A stretch of 64,000 bases of DNA from Saccharospirillum sp. (GTDB lineage: Bacteria > Pseudomonadota > Gammaproteobacteria > Pseudomonadales > Natronospirillaceae): the NCBI GenBank assembly GCA_018402545.1, contig JAGYIL010000001.1:2604001-2668000 (forward strand), read 5' to 3'. The position numbers and the translations under genes were made by a program. This document shows positions 57,273-64,000 of the stretch, piece after piece. Under the pieces are notes generated by a model that was given only the letters and a program-made list of their open reading frames with translations, made no database searches and was not told where the DNA came from. Each line of letters starts with the position of its first letter. The stretch's first letter is position 1.

Positions 57273-59680
57273 ACCCGGATTGCTATCACTGCGGCTTGCC
57301 GGTTTACGATGACCGCTACAGCCTGACCGTCGCTGGCGAGCCGCGTCCATTCTGTTGCGTCGGCTGCCTGGCAGCGGCGCAAACCATTATCGACAATGGC
57401 CTGGAAGCCTACTACCGCTTCCACGATCCAGCTCAGGCGCCGGCAGCGCCCCCCGTTACCGACACCGATCGCGAAAAACTGCTGCTCTATGACCGCGCTG
57501 ATGTGCAAGCGGAGTTTGTCAGCCAGCCCAACCCTGGCCAACTGACTGCCACCCTGATGATAGAGGGCGTCAGTTGCTCTGCCTGCAGCTGGCTTATTGA
57601 AAAACACCTTGCCCGTCTGCCCGGGGTTTCCAGTGTTCACTTCAACCAGACCAGCCACCGTTGCCAGGTGAGCTGGAACCCGGATCAGCTGCCACTCAGC
57701 GAAGTCTTTCTGGCGGTATTTGGCCTGGGTTACCGTGCCCACCCCTACCGCCCGGACCAGGAAGAGCGGTTGCGCCAGAAAGAGCAGCGCCAGTATGTAT
57801 TGCGCATTGGCATAGCCGGCATTGGCATGATGCAGGCCATGATGAATGCAGTGGCCATCTACAGCGGCAACATGACGGGCAGTACCGAACTGCTGGTTCG
57901 TTGGGCCAGCCTGGTATTGACCATTCCCGTTGTCGTTATTGCCGCGGGGCCGTTTTTCCGGTCGGCCTGGCGCAGCTTGAAAGTCCGACACCTGTCGATG
58001 GACGTCTCGGTGGCGCTCGCCATAGGCTCGGCTTTCATTGCCAGCCTATGGGCAACCCTGACCGGTGGCGGTGAGGTCTATTATGAATCGGTCAATATGT
58101 TCACCTTCTTTCTGGTGCTTGGCAGGTTTCTGGAATTTCGGGCCCGCACCTCGGTTCATGCCAGCGGCAATGCGCTGGCCAGTCATCTGCCCGCGACCTG
58201 CCTGGTATGGCGGGACGGGCACTGGCAACGCCAGGCGCTGCGCGATATTCGTACCGGTGAGCGAATTCTGATTCAGGCTGGGGAACTGTGCCCGGTTGAT
58301 GGCGTCGTTCGATCCGGTTTCAGCGAATTCGATGAGTCCCGGTTGACCGGCGAATTCAAGCCACGCCCCAAGGCACCCGGCGACGCCGTTCTCGCTGGAA
58401 CGTTGAACCAAACCCAGGCGGTCGAAGTCGAGGTCGAACGCACCGGACAGGAGAGTTCTGCCTCTAGTCTGATGCAGCTATTGGAACGGGCCGCCAGTGA
58501 AAAACCGCGCCTGGCCGAACTGGCCGACCGGGGAGCCCACCATTTTGTCGCCTCGACCTTGCTGATCACCGCCATTATTGGCCTGGTTTGGCTTTGGGTG
58601 GCACCAGACCGGGCTTTCTGGGTCGTCATCAGCGTGCTGGTGGTCACCTGCCCTTGCGCGCTTAGTCTTGCCACCCCCACGGTGCTGGCCCAGGCCACCA
58701 ACAGTTTGCGCCAGCGAGGCCTGATCATTACCCGCGGTCATACGCTCGACCAACTGGCATCGGTAACAGACCTTGCCTTCGACAAAACCGGGACCCTGAC
58801 TGAGGGCCACTTCGTACTGACGGGCGTATACGCTGAAATAGAAGCAGAGCGCCAGGGGTTAACCGAAGCTGACCTGATCGCGGTTGCAGCCGAACTTGAA
58901 CGCACCAGCGAGCACCCCATTGCCCGGGCATTCCGACAGGCACAACCACCTGGCACACCGATACGCAAGCTCCGGGATCACCAACGCCACCCGGGGGCCG
59001 GTCAGTCGGCACAGGATGCCTCTGGTACCTGGCGCCTGGGTCACTGGGAGTTTGCCAGTGAAGGTTCAGCAGCACCCCCAGCATCAGCCCCCGGCCGGAT
59101 CTGGCTTAGCCTGAACGGCCGTGCCCTGGCCGCCTTTTCCGTCAACGACGACCTACGCGGCAGTGCACTGCCCGCCCTGAATTCCCTTGAAGCGCTCGGC
59201 GTTCGCTGCCATATCCTCACCGGAGATCCCAACGGTGAACTGGATCCGAGACTGGCGTACCTGAGCGTTAACGGCCGGTTTCACTACGGTCTCAGTGCCG
59301 AGCAGAAGCTGGGCTGGGTCAACCAGCAAACCAGCCTGGGCGCACGTGTAGCGGTGGTGGGCGATGGGATAAACGATGCCCCGGTTCTGGCCGGCGCACC
59401 GGTCTCTGTGGCGATGTCATCCGGAACGGACCTTGCCAAACAAGCCGCCGATGCCCTGCTATTAAATGAAAACCTGTCGACACTGGCGCTGGCCATTCAG
59501 GCAGCCCGGAAGACCCGGCGCGTAATCCGTCAGAATCTGGCCTGGGCCTTGCTGTACAATGGCCTGGCCTTGCCATTGGCGGCCCTGGGTTGGGTTGCCC
59601 CCTGGCAAGCAGCCATAGGCATGTCGCTCAGTTCATTGCTGGTGGTCGGAAATGCCCTGCGCCTGCGTCGGTTATCCTGA
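57269..59680 (+). CDS. ccoI: Copper-transporting P1B-type ATPase CcoI
   Basis: Exports copper to the periplasm for the CuB site. 803 residues. N-terminal cysteine-rich region (CYHCGL, CCVGC), heavy-metal-associated domain with GVSCSACSW (Cys103, Cys106), eight membrane helices, the CPC copper site (461-463), phosphorylation motif DKTGT (Asp505), phosphatase motif LTGEFKP, SEHP, and GDGINDAP. LTGEF instead of LTGES is typical of CcoI/FixI. Overlaps ccoH. Confidence 0.96.
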   Translation: MNPDCYHCGLPVYDDRYSLTVAGEPRPFCCVGCLAAAQTIIDNGLEAYYRFHDPAQAPAAPPVTDTDREKLLLYDRADVQAEFVSQPNPGQLTATLMIEGVSCSACSWLIEKHLARLPGVSSVHFNQTSHRCQVSWNPDQLPLSEVFLAVFGLGYRAHPYRPDQEERLRQKEQRQYVLRIGIAGIGMMQAMMNAVAIYSGNMTGSTELLVRWASLVLTIPVVVIAAGPFFRSAWRSLKVRHLSMDVSVALAIGSAFIASLWATLTGGGEVYYESVNMFTFFLVLGRFLEFRARTSVHASGNALASHLPATCLVWRDGHWQRQALRDIRTGERILIQAGELCPVDGVVRSGFSEFDESRLTGEFKPRPKAPGDAVLAGTLNQTQAVEVEVERTGQESSASSLMQLLERAASEKPRLAELADRGAHHFVASTLLITAIIGLVWLWVAPDRAFWVVISVLVVTCPCALSLATPTVLAQATNSLRQRGLIITRGHTLDQLASVTDLAFDKTGTLTEGHFVLTGVYAEIEAERQGLTEADLIAVAAELERTSEHPIARAFRQAQPPGTPIRKLRDHQRHPGAGQSAQDASGTWRLGHWEFASEGSAAPPASAPGRIWLSLNGRALAAFSVNDDLRGSALPALNSLEALGVRCHILTGDPNGELDPRLAYLSVNGRFHYGLSAEQKLGWVNQQTSLGARVAVVGDGINDAPVLAGAPVSVAMSSGTDLAKQAADALLLNENLSTLALAIQAARKTRRVIRQNLAWALLYNGLALPLAALGWVAPWQAAIGMSLSSLLVVGNALRLRRLS

Positions 59681-59716
59681 AACAGCCAGCGAACACCCTG
59701 TAAACGGAGCATGATC

Positions 59717-59959
59717 ATGGACATTCTACTGTTGTTGATTCCGGTGAGCCTATTACTGCTGCTCGTAGGGGGCGGCTTGTTCTGGTGGACGGTTAACAGC
59801 GGTCAGTATGACGACCTGGACAGCCCGGCACAGCGCATCCTGTTCGACGATGACAGTGATATGGTCCCCGACCGGCCCGATCGCTCCCGTTCCAGAAACC
59901 ACCCGGCAAAACCCAGTGAATCCGAACCATCCAATCAGCAGGACTCATCGACGCCATGA
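59717..59959 (+). CDS. ccoS: cbb3 oxidase maturation protein CcoS
   Basis: Required for cofactor insertion into the cbb3 oxidase. 80 residues from ATG 59717 (MDILLLLIPVSLLLLLVGGG), chosen because GGAG lies seven bases upstream; ATG 59711 is too close to it. One N-terminal transmembrane helix, then the conserved FWWTVNSGQYDDLDSPAQRIL that defines the family, and a hydrophilic tail. It overlaps the next gene by four bases. Confidence 0.95.
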   Translation: MDILLLLIPVSLLLLLVGGGLFWWTVNSGQYDDLDSPAQRILFDDDSDMVPDRPDRSRSRNHPAKPSESEPSNQQDSSTP

Positions 59960-60600
59960 TGATTGATGCCCTGTCCGCTGTGCTGATCGGTATCATCTCG
60001 GCCGGTCACTGCCTGGGCATGTGCGGCGGCCTGACCGTGGCCTTCGGGGTCAACAGCAAGGGGACGTCTGTACTGGCTGCCTACAATCTGGGCCGCATTA
60101 CCACCTATACCGGACTCGGTTTTCTGATCGGTGCCGGACTGTCCTGGCTACCGGCCAGTACCGTGCCTGCACTGAGGCTGATTGCTGCCGCTTTGCTGGT
60201 GCTGATCGCCCTGTATTATCTGAACATCGCTGCCTGGATCACTCGGGTGGAATCGCTGGCGTTGCCGTTGTGGCGACGCCTGCAGCCGCTGGCAAAACGT
60301 TGGCTGCCGGTCACAACCCTTCGACAAGCCTATCCACTGGGGCTGGTATGGGGGTTTTTGCCCTGTGGACTGGTCTATTCAGCCCTCGGCTTCGCGGCAA
60401 CCGCCGCCAACCCCTGGGCCAGCGCCGGCCTGATGCTCTGCTTCGGGTTCGGCACCCTACCAGCCATGATGCTGACCGGCGCCGCTGCAAAACCTTTCCA
60501 GCGCGGTCTGAACAGACCCTGGGTGCGGCGGGCGTTAGGTGGAAGCCTGCTGGTCTTTGCCGCCTGGTTGGCGTTTCAGGCGGTTTCCATGGGCCACTAG
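59956..60600 (+). CDS. SafE-like sulfite exporter/UreH-type membrane protein
   Basis: A six-helix inner-membrane protein of the TauE/SafE or UreH-2 type that very often follows ccoS. 214 residues. Its N-terminal signature is GIISAGHCLGMCGGL; the second repeat has GLVWGFLPCGLVYSALG and LCFGFGTLPAMML. A possible role in copper or thiol supply to the oxidase is inference. The TAG stop (60598-60600) is provided by the left end of the adjoining hairpin-rich element. Confidence 0.88.
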   Translation: MMIDALSAVLIGIISAGHCLGMCGGLTVAFGVNSKGTSVLAAYNLGRITTYTGLGFLIGAGLSWLPASTVPALRLIAAALLVLIALYYLNIAAWITRVESLALPLWRRLQPLAKRWLPVTTLRQAYPLGLVWGFLPCGLVYSALGFAATAANPWASAGLMLCFGFGTLPAMMLTGAAAKPFQRGLNRPWVRRALGGSLLVFAAWLAFQAVSMGH

Positions 60601-60766
60601 CAGGCTGTTGAAATTCGAAGAATTTCAGCCGCCTGCTACCGGAACAAGGACGTTCCGGCAAAATTGATGACTATCAAGTCATCGATTTTGTGAGAGAAGC
60701 AAAAATCGCAATTTTTGGTTCTCGTGTTTTGAAAAAGGCAGGAAGCCTTTTTCAACAACCTGCTAG
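60597..60766. mobile_element. MITE-like element built of five hairpins
   Basis: 170 bp bounded by a terminal inverted repeat (CTAGCAGGCTGTTGAAA against the complement of TTTTTCAACAACCTGCTAG, one mismatch). Between the ends lie five hairpins in a row: GAAATTC/GAATTTC (60610-60626), CCGGAAC/GTTCCGG (60639-60658), GATGACT/AGTCATC (60666-60683), CAAAAAT/ATTTTTG (60700-60717, extended by GAGAA/TTCTC), and GAAAAAGGC/GCCTTTTTC (60731-60753). There is no internal gene. It supplies the stop of the SafE-like gene, and its last base pairs merge with the AGGAGG of the next gene. Confidence 0.8.
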
Positions 60767-60776
60767 GAGGATATTC

Positions 60777-61358
60777 ATGCACTACATCTTTGGCTATGGC
60801 AGCCTCATCTGTGCCGACAGCCGCAGCCGGACCGGGGTCAGTGGTCTGGCCTATGCCGTCGATGTCAGCGGGATCGCACGACGCTGGTCCGTTCCGGTTC
60901 CGGATTACGGGGCCACAGCGCTGGGGGCGCACCAGGACCACCAGGCTCGCTGCAATGGCGTGGTTTTTGCTGTCGATGACGACAACCTGGCCCGGTTTGA
61001 TCAGCGTGAACGCGGCTATGACCGACTTCGCATCGATTGGAGCCAGGTCGAGAATCTGGGTGATACCCCCCTGCCGACACATCGGCCATTGTGGGCCTAT
61101 GTCGGCACTCGCGCGGATGACCCGATTCCCGAACGCCCTATCCTGCAAACCTATCTGGATGTCATTCTGAACGGTTGCCTGGCGATCAGCCCGGATTTTG
61201 CAGAACGGTTCATCGCCTCGACAACGCCCTGGCAGCACCTGCGCGATGACCGCAAGGCGCCCGGCTATCCACGCGCCCTGTCGGATCACAGCCGACACCC
61301 GGACATTGATGCTCTGCTGCATCGGACCCTGCCAGAGCTTATCGGGGCCCGTCGCTGA
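60777..61358 (+). CDS. Gamma-glutamylcyclotransferase-fold protein
   Basis: GGCT/AIG2-like fold; members cleave gamma-glutamyl peptides or glutathione, but many are uncharacterised. 193 residues from ATG 60777, behind AGGAGG, starting MHYIFGYGSLICADS (the YGSL motif). The likely catalytic Glu is in FDQRERGYDR. The frame extends upstream through the MITE-like element, but that part is not coding. It stands between the SafE-like gene and apt, where hemN lies in Pseudomonas. Confidence 0.82.
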   Translation: MHYIFGYGSLICADSRSRTGVSGLAYAVDVSGIARRWSVPVPDYGATALGAHQDHQARCNGVVFAVDDDNLARFDQRERGYDRLRIDWSQVENLGDTPLPTHRPLWAYVGTRADDPIPERPILQTYLDVILNGCLAISPDFAERFIASTTPWQHLRDDRKAPGYPRALSDHSRHPDIDALLHRTLPELIGARR

Positions 61359-61425
61359 GTCTGCTAAACTCTTAGCGGATGAACTGCCAGACAGCTTGTT
61401 TGCAAACCGACCCGGAGAATCAACG

Positions 61426-61968
61426 ATGCGTTTTGACCAGATCACCCTGAAAAACCGGATCAAAAGCTACCCGGACTGGCCCGAAGCCGGTATCACCTTT
61501 CGCGATCTGACCCCGCTGTTCAACGATAACCGGGCCTTGCACCTGTGCGCTCACGCCTTTGTCGAACGCTATCTGGAGGCAGACATCACCCACGTTGCCG
61601 CTCTGGAAGCCCGGGGCTTTATCCTCGGCAGCATCATCGCCTATCAGTTGAATCTGCCCATTATTCTGGTGCGCAAAGGCGGCAAACTGCCGGGCAACGT
61701 CGCCCGCGAGCACTTTACCCTGCCCCACGGTGAACGCAGTCTGGAAATGCAGAAAGGCAGCTGTGGCGACGGTGACCGGGTGCTGATATTTGACGACCTG
61801 ATCGCCACCGGCGGTTCGGCACTGGCCGCCTCCACACTGATTCAGAGCCAGGGAGCCAGCGTGGTCGAAGCCGCCGCGGTGGTGGATCTCCCCGATATGG
61901 GCGGTGTCGAGATTCTGGGAGAAGCCGGAATACCCACCTTCACCCTGCTGGCCTACGAAGGCAAATGA
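61426..61968 (+). CDS. apt: Adenine phosphoribosyltransferase
   Basis: Salvages adenine to AMP using PRPP. 180 residues. The PRPP-binding motif is VLIFDDLIATGGSA; ARGFILGSIIAYQLN and LVRKGGKLPGNV are the other conserved blocks. ATG 61426 behind CGGAG; the longer frame upstream overlaps the GGCT gene end and is not used. Apt is near anr in Pseudomonas too. Confidence 0.96.
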   Translation: MRFDQITLKNRIKSYPDWPEAGITFRDLTPLFNDNRALHLCAHAFVERYLEADITHVAALEARGFILGSIIAYQLNLPIILVRKGGKLPGNVAREHFTLPHGERSLEMQKGSCGDGDRVLIFDDLIATGGSALAASTLIQSQGASVVEAAAVVDLPDMGGVEILGEAGIPTFTLLAYEGK

Positions 61969-62069
61969 TCACGACGGTAGTTTAAGCCGACTTTTTCACC
62001 GCAAGGCTTGTTCCACGCGGGCGTAGGTGGTAGAACACGCGCCCGCATTGTCGCTACAGCTATACAGGT

Positions 62070-63038
62070 ATGGATTCAGGCATGACCCTCACGTCAAATC
62101 ACCCGACAGACGCCGCCGAGCCGCTCATTGACCCCGCTGGAGACGCGCCGTCAGTGACTGCCGAAAAGAAAGCCAAAACCGAGTTCAACAAGGTGCAGAA
62201 ACGGTTGCGCCGTGAAACCGGCCGCGCCATTGCCGACTTCAACATGATTGAAGAAGGTGACAAGGTGATGGTGTGCCTCTCCGGCGGGAAGGATTCCTAC
62301 ACCATGCTGGAAATCCTGATCAGCCTGCAGCGCAGCGCGCCGGTGAATTTCGAACTGGTCGCGGTCAATCTTGATCAGAAGCAGCCCGGCTTTCCCGAAG
62401 AGATTCTGCCCAACTACCTGAAACAGCGCGGCGTGCCATTCCACATTCTGGAACGCGATACCTACAGCATCGTCCAGGACATGGTGCCCGAGGGCAAAAC
62501 CACCTGCGGCATCTGCTCGCGTCTTCGTCGCGGCACCATCTATGCCTTTGCCGATCAGATCGGGGCGACCAAGGTTGCCATGGGTCACCACCGGGATGAC
62601 ATCATGGAAACCCTGTTTCTGAACATGTTTCACGGCGGCAAGCTCAAAGCCATGCCACCCAAACTGCTGAGCGACAGCGCTACCAATGTGCTGATTCGCC
62701 CGCTGGCTTACTGCCGGGAAGCCGACATCGAACGCTACGCAGCGTTTATGCAGTTTCCGATCATCCCCTGCAATCTCTGTGGCTCTCAGGAGAACCTGCA
62801 GCGCCAGTCAATCAAGGCCATGTTACGGGGCTGGGAGAAAGCATTTCCGGGTCGGGTGGAGAACATTTTCCGGGCGATTCAAAACGTCGCTCCATCTCAG
62901 TTGGCGGACCGTTCCCTTCACGATTTTGTCTCGCTACAGGCAACCGGTATCCCATTGGCACCGGTGAGCGATGGCGGAGAATTCAGCCCTATGGCGCAGA
63001 CATCGGTCAACACCTGGGTTCCGGAAAGTGAACATTGA
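62070..63038 (+). CDS. ttcA: tRNA 2-thiocytidine biosynthesis protein TtcA
   Basis: Fe-S-dependent thiolation of cytidine 32 in tRNA. 322 residues; the start may be ATG 62070 or 62082. PP-loop [13 protein letters not shown], the conserved [10 protein letters not shown] and [13 protein letters not shown] that hold the cluster cysteines, and the family's [13 protein letters not shown] are present. The N-terminal 45 residues are a poorly conserved extension ([11 protein letters not shown]). Located between apt and anr. Confidence 0.95.
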   Translation: MDSGMTLTSNHPTDAAEPLIDPAGDAPSVTAEKKAKTEFNKVQKRLRRETGRAIADFNMIEEGDKVMVCLSGGKDSYTMLEILISLQRSAPVNFELVAVNLDQKQPGFPEEILPNYLKQRGVPFHILERDTYSIVQDMVPEGKTTCGICSRLRRGTIYAFADQIGATKVAMGHHRDDIMETLFLNMFHGGKLKAMPPKLLSDSATNVLIRPLAYCREADIERYAAFMQFPIIPCNLCGSQENLQRQSIKAMLRGWEKAFPGRVENIFRAIQNVAPSQLADRSLHDFVSLQATGIPLAPVSDGGEFSPMAQTSVNTWVPESEH

Positions 63039-63153
63039 GTTCACCCTTCGCGATTAACCGTATGGGGCTGGTAATGGACGTTGATTCAGCTACCATGGCT
63101 GTTAGACAAAACAGACCTGTATTAGGGGTCAATCCGCCTGGAGCGAGCACACT

Positions 63154-63894
63154 GTGAAGCTGAATACACATTGCAACACCTGCAGCCTGCACCCTCTTTG
63201 CCTGCCATTGGCGCTGAACGGCCAGGAAATGGATCAACTCGATTCCATCATCCGACGCGGGCGCCCGGTGCAGAAAGGTGACATTCTGTTCCATCAGGGT
63301 GAGGCATTTCACTCCATTTTTGCGGTTCGTACCGGCACCATCAAAACCTTTTCGCTGACCCAGGAGGGTGAAGAACAAATCACCGGTTTTCATCTGGCCA
63401 GCGAGCTGGTCGGTCTCGACAGTTACGACGCCGTCAGCTATTCCGCCACCGCCCGGGCACTGGAAACCTCGAATATCTGCGAGATACCGGTCGACCGGCT
63501 CGACGACCTCTCCGGCCAGATGCCGGAACTGCGCCGTCATTTGATGCGGCTGATGGGCAAGGAACTGCGTGAAGAACAGAAAATGATGCTGTTGCTGAGC
63601 AAAAAGAGCTCCGAAGAACGCCTGGCTTCATTCCTGCTCAACCTGGCTGCCCGCTACAAGCGCCGGGGTTACTCCGGCACCAGCTTCCGGCTGACCATGT
63701 CACGCGGCGACATCGCCAACTACCTGGGTATGGCCGTGGAAACGGTGAGCCGGGTGTTCACCCGCTTTCAGAAGCAGGGCATTCTGGGTGAGAGTGACAG
63801 CGCCAAAGACATCGTTATTGAAGATTTCAACGCCCTGACCCGCCTTGCCAGCCTGGCTGACTGCGAACGCATCGAGCTCGGCATCAGCGCCTGA
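63154..63894 (+). CDS. anr: Oxygen-sensing regulator Anr/Fnr
   Basis: CRP/Fnr-family activator of micro-oxic and anaerobic genes. 246 residues. The 4Fe-4S cysteines are Cys7, Cys10 and Cys16 ([11 protein letters not shown]) plus Cys109 (TSNICEIP). An effector-like beta-roll (about 30-145), a dimer helix (145-170) and the HTH (about 186-215, [19 protein letters not shown]) follow; the recognition helix ETVSR matches Fnr/Anr specificity. Start GTG 63154. It is the likely regulator of the cbb3 operon, which carries a matching site upstream. Confidence 0.96.
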   Translation: MKLNTHCNTCSLHPLCLPLALNGQEMDQLDSIIRRGRPVQKGDILFHQGEAFHSIFAVRTGTIKTFSLTQEGEEQITGFHLASELVGLDSYDAVSYSATARALETSNICEIPVDRLDDLSGQMPELRRHLMRLMGKELREEQKMMLLLSKKSSEERLASFLLNLAARYKRRGYSGTSFRLTMSRGDIANYLGMAVETVSRVFTRFQKQGILGESDSAKDIVIEDFNALTRLASLADCERIELGISA

Positions 63895-63924
63895 ACCAAG
63901 CCTGCAGACCACCCTCCCGGATAC

Positions 63925-63938
63925 TTGATCCAGATCAA
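63925..63938. promoter_or_regulatory. Perfect Anr/Fnr box
   Basis: TTGATCCAGATCAA, a full TTGAT-N4-ATCAA match, inside a longer perfect 11-bp inverted repeat. It lies 31 bp after the anr stop, facing a gene beyond the window's right edge. Confidence 0.8.
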
Positions 63939-64000
63939 GTATCCGGCGTGCTTTGCCTGACAGACATCAAGCCCCGCCCTTCGCCAGCTCCCTATACTGA

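Noticed and set aside
57083-57991. A 302-residue minus-strand open frame opposite ccoH/ccoI
   Set aside because: Antisense of strongly conserved coding sequence; no family match or start signal.
60690-60776. Upstream start for the GGCT-fold protein inside the MITE-like element
   Set aside because: The extra residues are translation of hairpin sequence; AGGAGG six bases before ATG 60777 fixes the start at the YGSL motif.

Overview
The window is a continuous stretch of chromosome from a free-living gammaproteobacterium (about 58% G+C by eye). It reads like a marine or halotolerant Oceanospirillales/Pseudomonadales-type organism; a Saccharospirillum-like genus is my guess, not something the sequence proves. 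Two conserved Pseudomonas-type blocks support this placement: aspS-yebC-ruvC-ruvA-ruvB-tolQRAB-pal-cpoB-queC-tRNA-Lys, and nadA-bepA-(tusA-like)-perM-bcp-dapA-bamC-MBL-purC. The glycine betaine synthesis operon betIBA and the ccoNOQP-ccoGHIS/Anr set also fit. I see no prophage, CRISPR array, plasmid gene or transposase.

Layout. 1-3.6 kb: betI-betB-betA (betA runs off the left edge) with a candidate BetI operator. 4-13.9 kb: housekeeping and stress genes (msrB, alaA, DASH cryptochrome), a lipoprotein hydrolase, two exporters, a membrane diguanylate cyclase and a VOC protein. 13.9-22.5 kb: pdxB-rhlB behind a predicted long leader, a 6PGDH-like dehydrogenase, epmC, a MATE exporter, a TusA-like gene, a yheT hydrolase, and an untracked 34-residue CxxC membrane microprotein. 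22.7-28.6 kb: two identical tRNA-Asn genes with promoter and terminator, a periplasmic FKBP isomerase, an unknown six-helix membrane protein, a lipoprotein and nnr. 28.6-37.3 kb: outer membrane protein, purC to dapA, bcp to bepA, nadA. 37.5-49 kb: two tRNA-Lys genes, queC, the Tol-Pal complex, ruvBA, a TRIC-type channel gene, ruvC, yebC, aspS. 49-52 kb: lytic transglycosylase, acylphosphatase, and a PilZ-like protein preceded by a perfect CRP/Vfr-type site. 52-64 kb: cbb3 oxidase structural and maturation genes, a SafE-like membrane protein, a hairpin-rich MITE-like element, a GGCT-fold protein, apt, ttcA and the oxygen sensor Anr/Fnr.

How it fits together. The right end is a micro-oxic respiration module. 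An Fnr/Anr-type site sits about 42 bp before the predicted ccoN start, the oxidase and its copper and heme assembly factors follow, and the likely regulator (anr) lies at the end, followed by a perfect Anr box facing a gene beyond the window. The central region holds envelope integrity (Tol-Pal, BamC, BepA, transglycosylase), DNA repair (RuvABC) and translation (AspRS, tRNAs, queuosine synthesis).

Most notable non-standard structure. (1) Three copies of an element of about 110 bp with a conserved REP-like core (GTAG or GGAG before a hairpin), enclosed by long outer arms whose sequence differs in each copy but whose pairing is kept. (2) A 170-bp element made of five consecutive hairpins inside a terminal inverted repeat, which supplies the stop codon of one gene and abuts the ribosome binding site of the next. 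(3) Departures from the conserved blocks: ybgC, queE, gcvR and hemN are absent from their usual places, a TRIC gene is embedded in the ruv operon, and TolA has a Glu-Pro repeat in place of its usual helical domain.
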